DNA of 51,777 nt, from assembly GCA_016787605.1 (NCBI GenBank), contig JAEUUE010000007.1:1-51777 (forward strand). The letters run 5' to 3'. Positions within the stretch are counted from its first letter, which is position 1, and the number at the start of each line of letters is the position of its first letter. Origin of the DNA: Cyclobacteriaceae bacterium (lineage in GTDB: Bacteria > Bacteroidota > Bacteroidia > Cytophagales > Cyclobacteriaceae). The position numbers and the translations under genes are program-made. Below the pieces are notes generated by a model. It was given only the letters and a program-made list of their open reading frames with translations. It searched no databases and was not told the origin of the DNA. Positions 51,308 through 51,777 of the stretch are shown here, piece after piece.

Positions 51308-51777
51308 ATGGAATTGACCGCATCGGGGCAACCCAAAATCGGAACCAGCCTGGAACAATATTTCCAGGCCATCAACGCAAATGTCATTGGCCATGATTAC
51401 GAGTTCGACGGCCCTTCTGGCAGGCGCCGGCTAATCTACGCCGACTGGATCGCCTCCGGGCGCCTTTATGCACCCATTGAAGATCTCCTCAGCCACACCT
51501 TCGGCCCGTTGCTGGGCAATACGCATTCCGAGTCAAGCCTGACCGGCGAGGCCATGACGGTGGCCTACAAGGAGGCCCAGCGCATCATCAAGCACCACTG
51601 CCACGCCGGCCCGGATGATGTGATCATTACCCAAGGCAGCGGAATGACCGGCGCGCTCGCCAAACTTCAGCGACTGTTGGGTTTGCATATTCCCGAACGG
51701 GTAAGACCGTATTATCAACTACCACAATCAGAACGCCCGGTAATTTTCGTCACCCACATGGAGCATCATTCCAACCA
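51308..51777 (+). CDS. Class V aminotransferase/cysteine desulfurase-like protein, 3' partial
   Basis: An open frame from ATG 51308 runs to the window end (156 full codons, no stop). The N-terminal part of a PLP-dependent class V enzyme is visible: IYADWIASGRLYAPIEDLL, GNTHSESSLTG, ITQGSGMTGALAKL and the end HMEHHSN. The last is the usual block in front of the cofactor Asp. The PLP Lys lies beyond the window. The substrate cannot be judged. It is divergent from GH18 with only 21 bases between start codons. Confidence 0.85.
   Translation, partial: MELTASGQPKIGTSLEQYFQAINANVIGHDYEFDGPSGRRRLIYADWIASGRLYAPIEDLLSHTFGPLLGNTHSESSLTGEAMTVAYKEAQRIIKHHCHAGPDDVIITQGSGMTGALAKLQRLLGLHIPERVRPYYQLPQSERPVIFVTHMEHHSN

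Overview
The window is a gene-dense chromosomal segment from a member of the Bacteroidota. A Cytophagales-type relative is the best guess, by inference. Supporting signs are LytS/LytTR pairs, a TPR-AraC regulator, a propeller/Y_Y_Y/HTH sensor-regulator, a FISUMP lipoprotein, many short-lipobox lipoproteins, FtsX-type permeases and TAnnTTTG-like -7 elements. No rRNA, tRNA, CRISPR array, insertion sequence or phage gene was seen. No stretch above 300 bases lacks a gene.

Layout. 1-4044: the tail of an efflux operon (adaptor, MacB-type permease, TolC-like channel). 4072-6933: a large membrane sensor-regulator on the minus strand, divergent from the next operon. 7122-24662: a nine-gene co-directional operon that looks like a complete beta-1,3-glucan (laminarin-type) utilisation system with no SusC/SusD pair. 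24667-31255: an orphan TAXI-like lipoprotein, a class C serine hydrolase, a FISUMP lipoprotein, a LytS/LytTR pair, and a methyltransferase with a tiny membrane protein upstream. 31469-36662: a TPR-AraC regulator divergent from a GH43 enzyme that is translationally coupled to a histidine kinase and a NarL-type regulator. 36751-39786: a small lipoprotein and an 8-TM ABC permease. 39925-48846: an L-fucose cassette. 48870-51286: a flavin monooxygenase and a GH18 lipoprotein. 51308 to the end: the start of a class V aminotransferase.

How the glucan operon may work. A secreted lipoprotein GH16 and a lipoprotein GH17 would cut beta-1,3-glucan at the surface or in the periplasm. Two multi-module lipoproteins sharing a repeated module would hold the glycan. 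A protein joining a TIM-barrel glycosidase to a C-terminal outer-membrane-like beta-barrel could bring oligosaccharides across the outer membrane. A GPH/MelB-type transporter carrying a cytoplasmic GH17 domain would take them across the inner membrane. A free cytoplasmic GH17, a GH149/GH161-like phosphorylase and a cytoplasmic GH3 would finish degradation. Both membrane steps thus appear to be fused to a hydrolase, which is the most unusual feature of the window.

The fucose cassette encodes every step of the non-phosphorylating route: GH29 fucosidase, FucP importer, mutarotase, L-fucose dehydrogenase, fuconolactonase, L-fuconate dehydratase, 2-keto-3-deoxy-fuconate dehydrogenase, a FAH-type hydrolase giving pyruvate and L-lactate, and an FMN alpha-hydroxy-acid oxidase that can turn the lactate into pyruvate. 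Genes are tightly packed, with several 4-base ATGA overlaps. The probable L-fucose dehydrogenase has Asn where the SDR catalytic Lys is expected.
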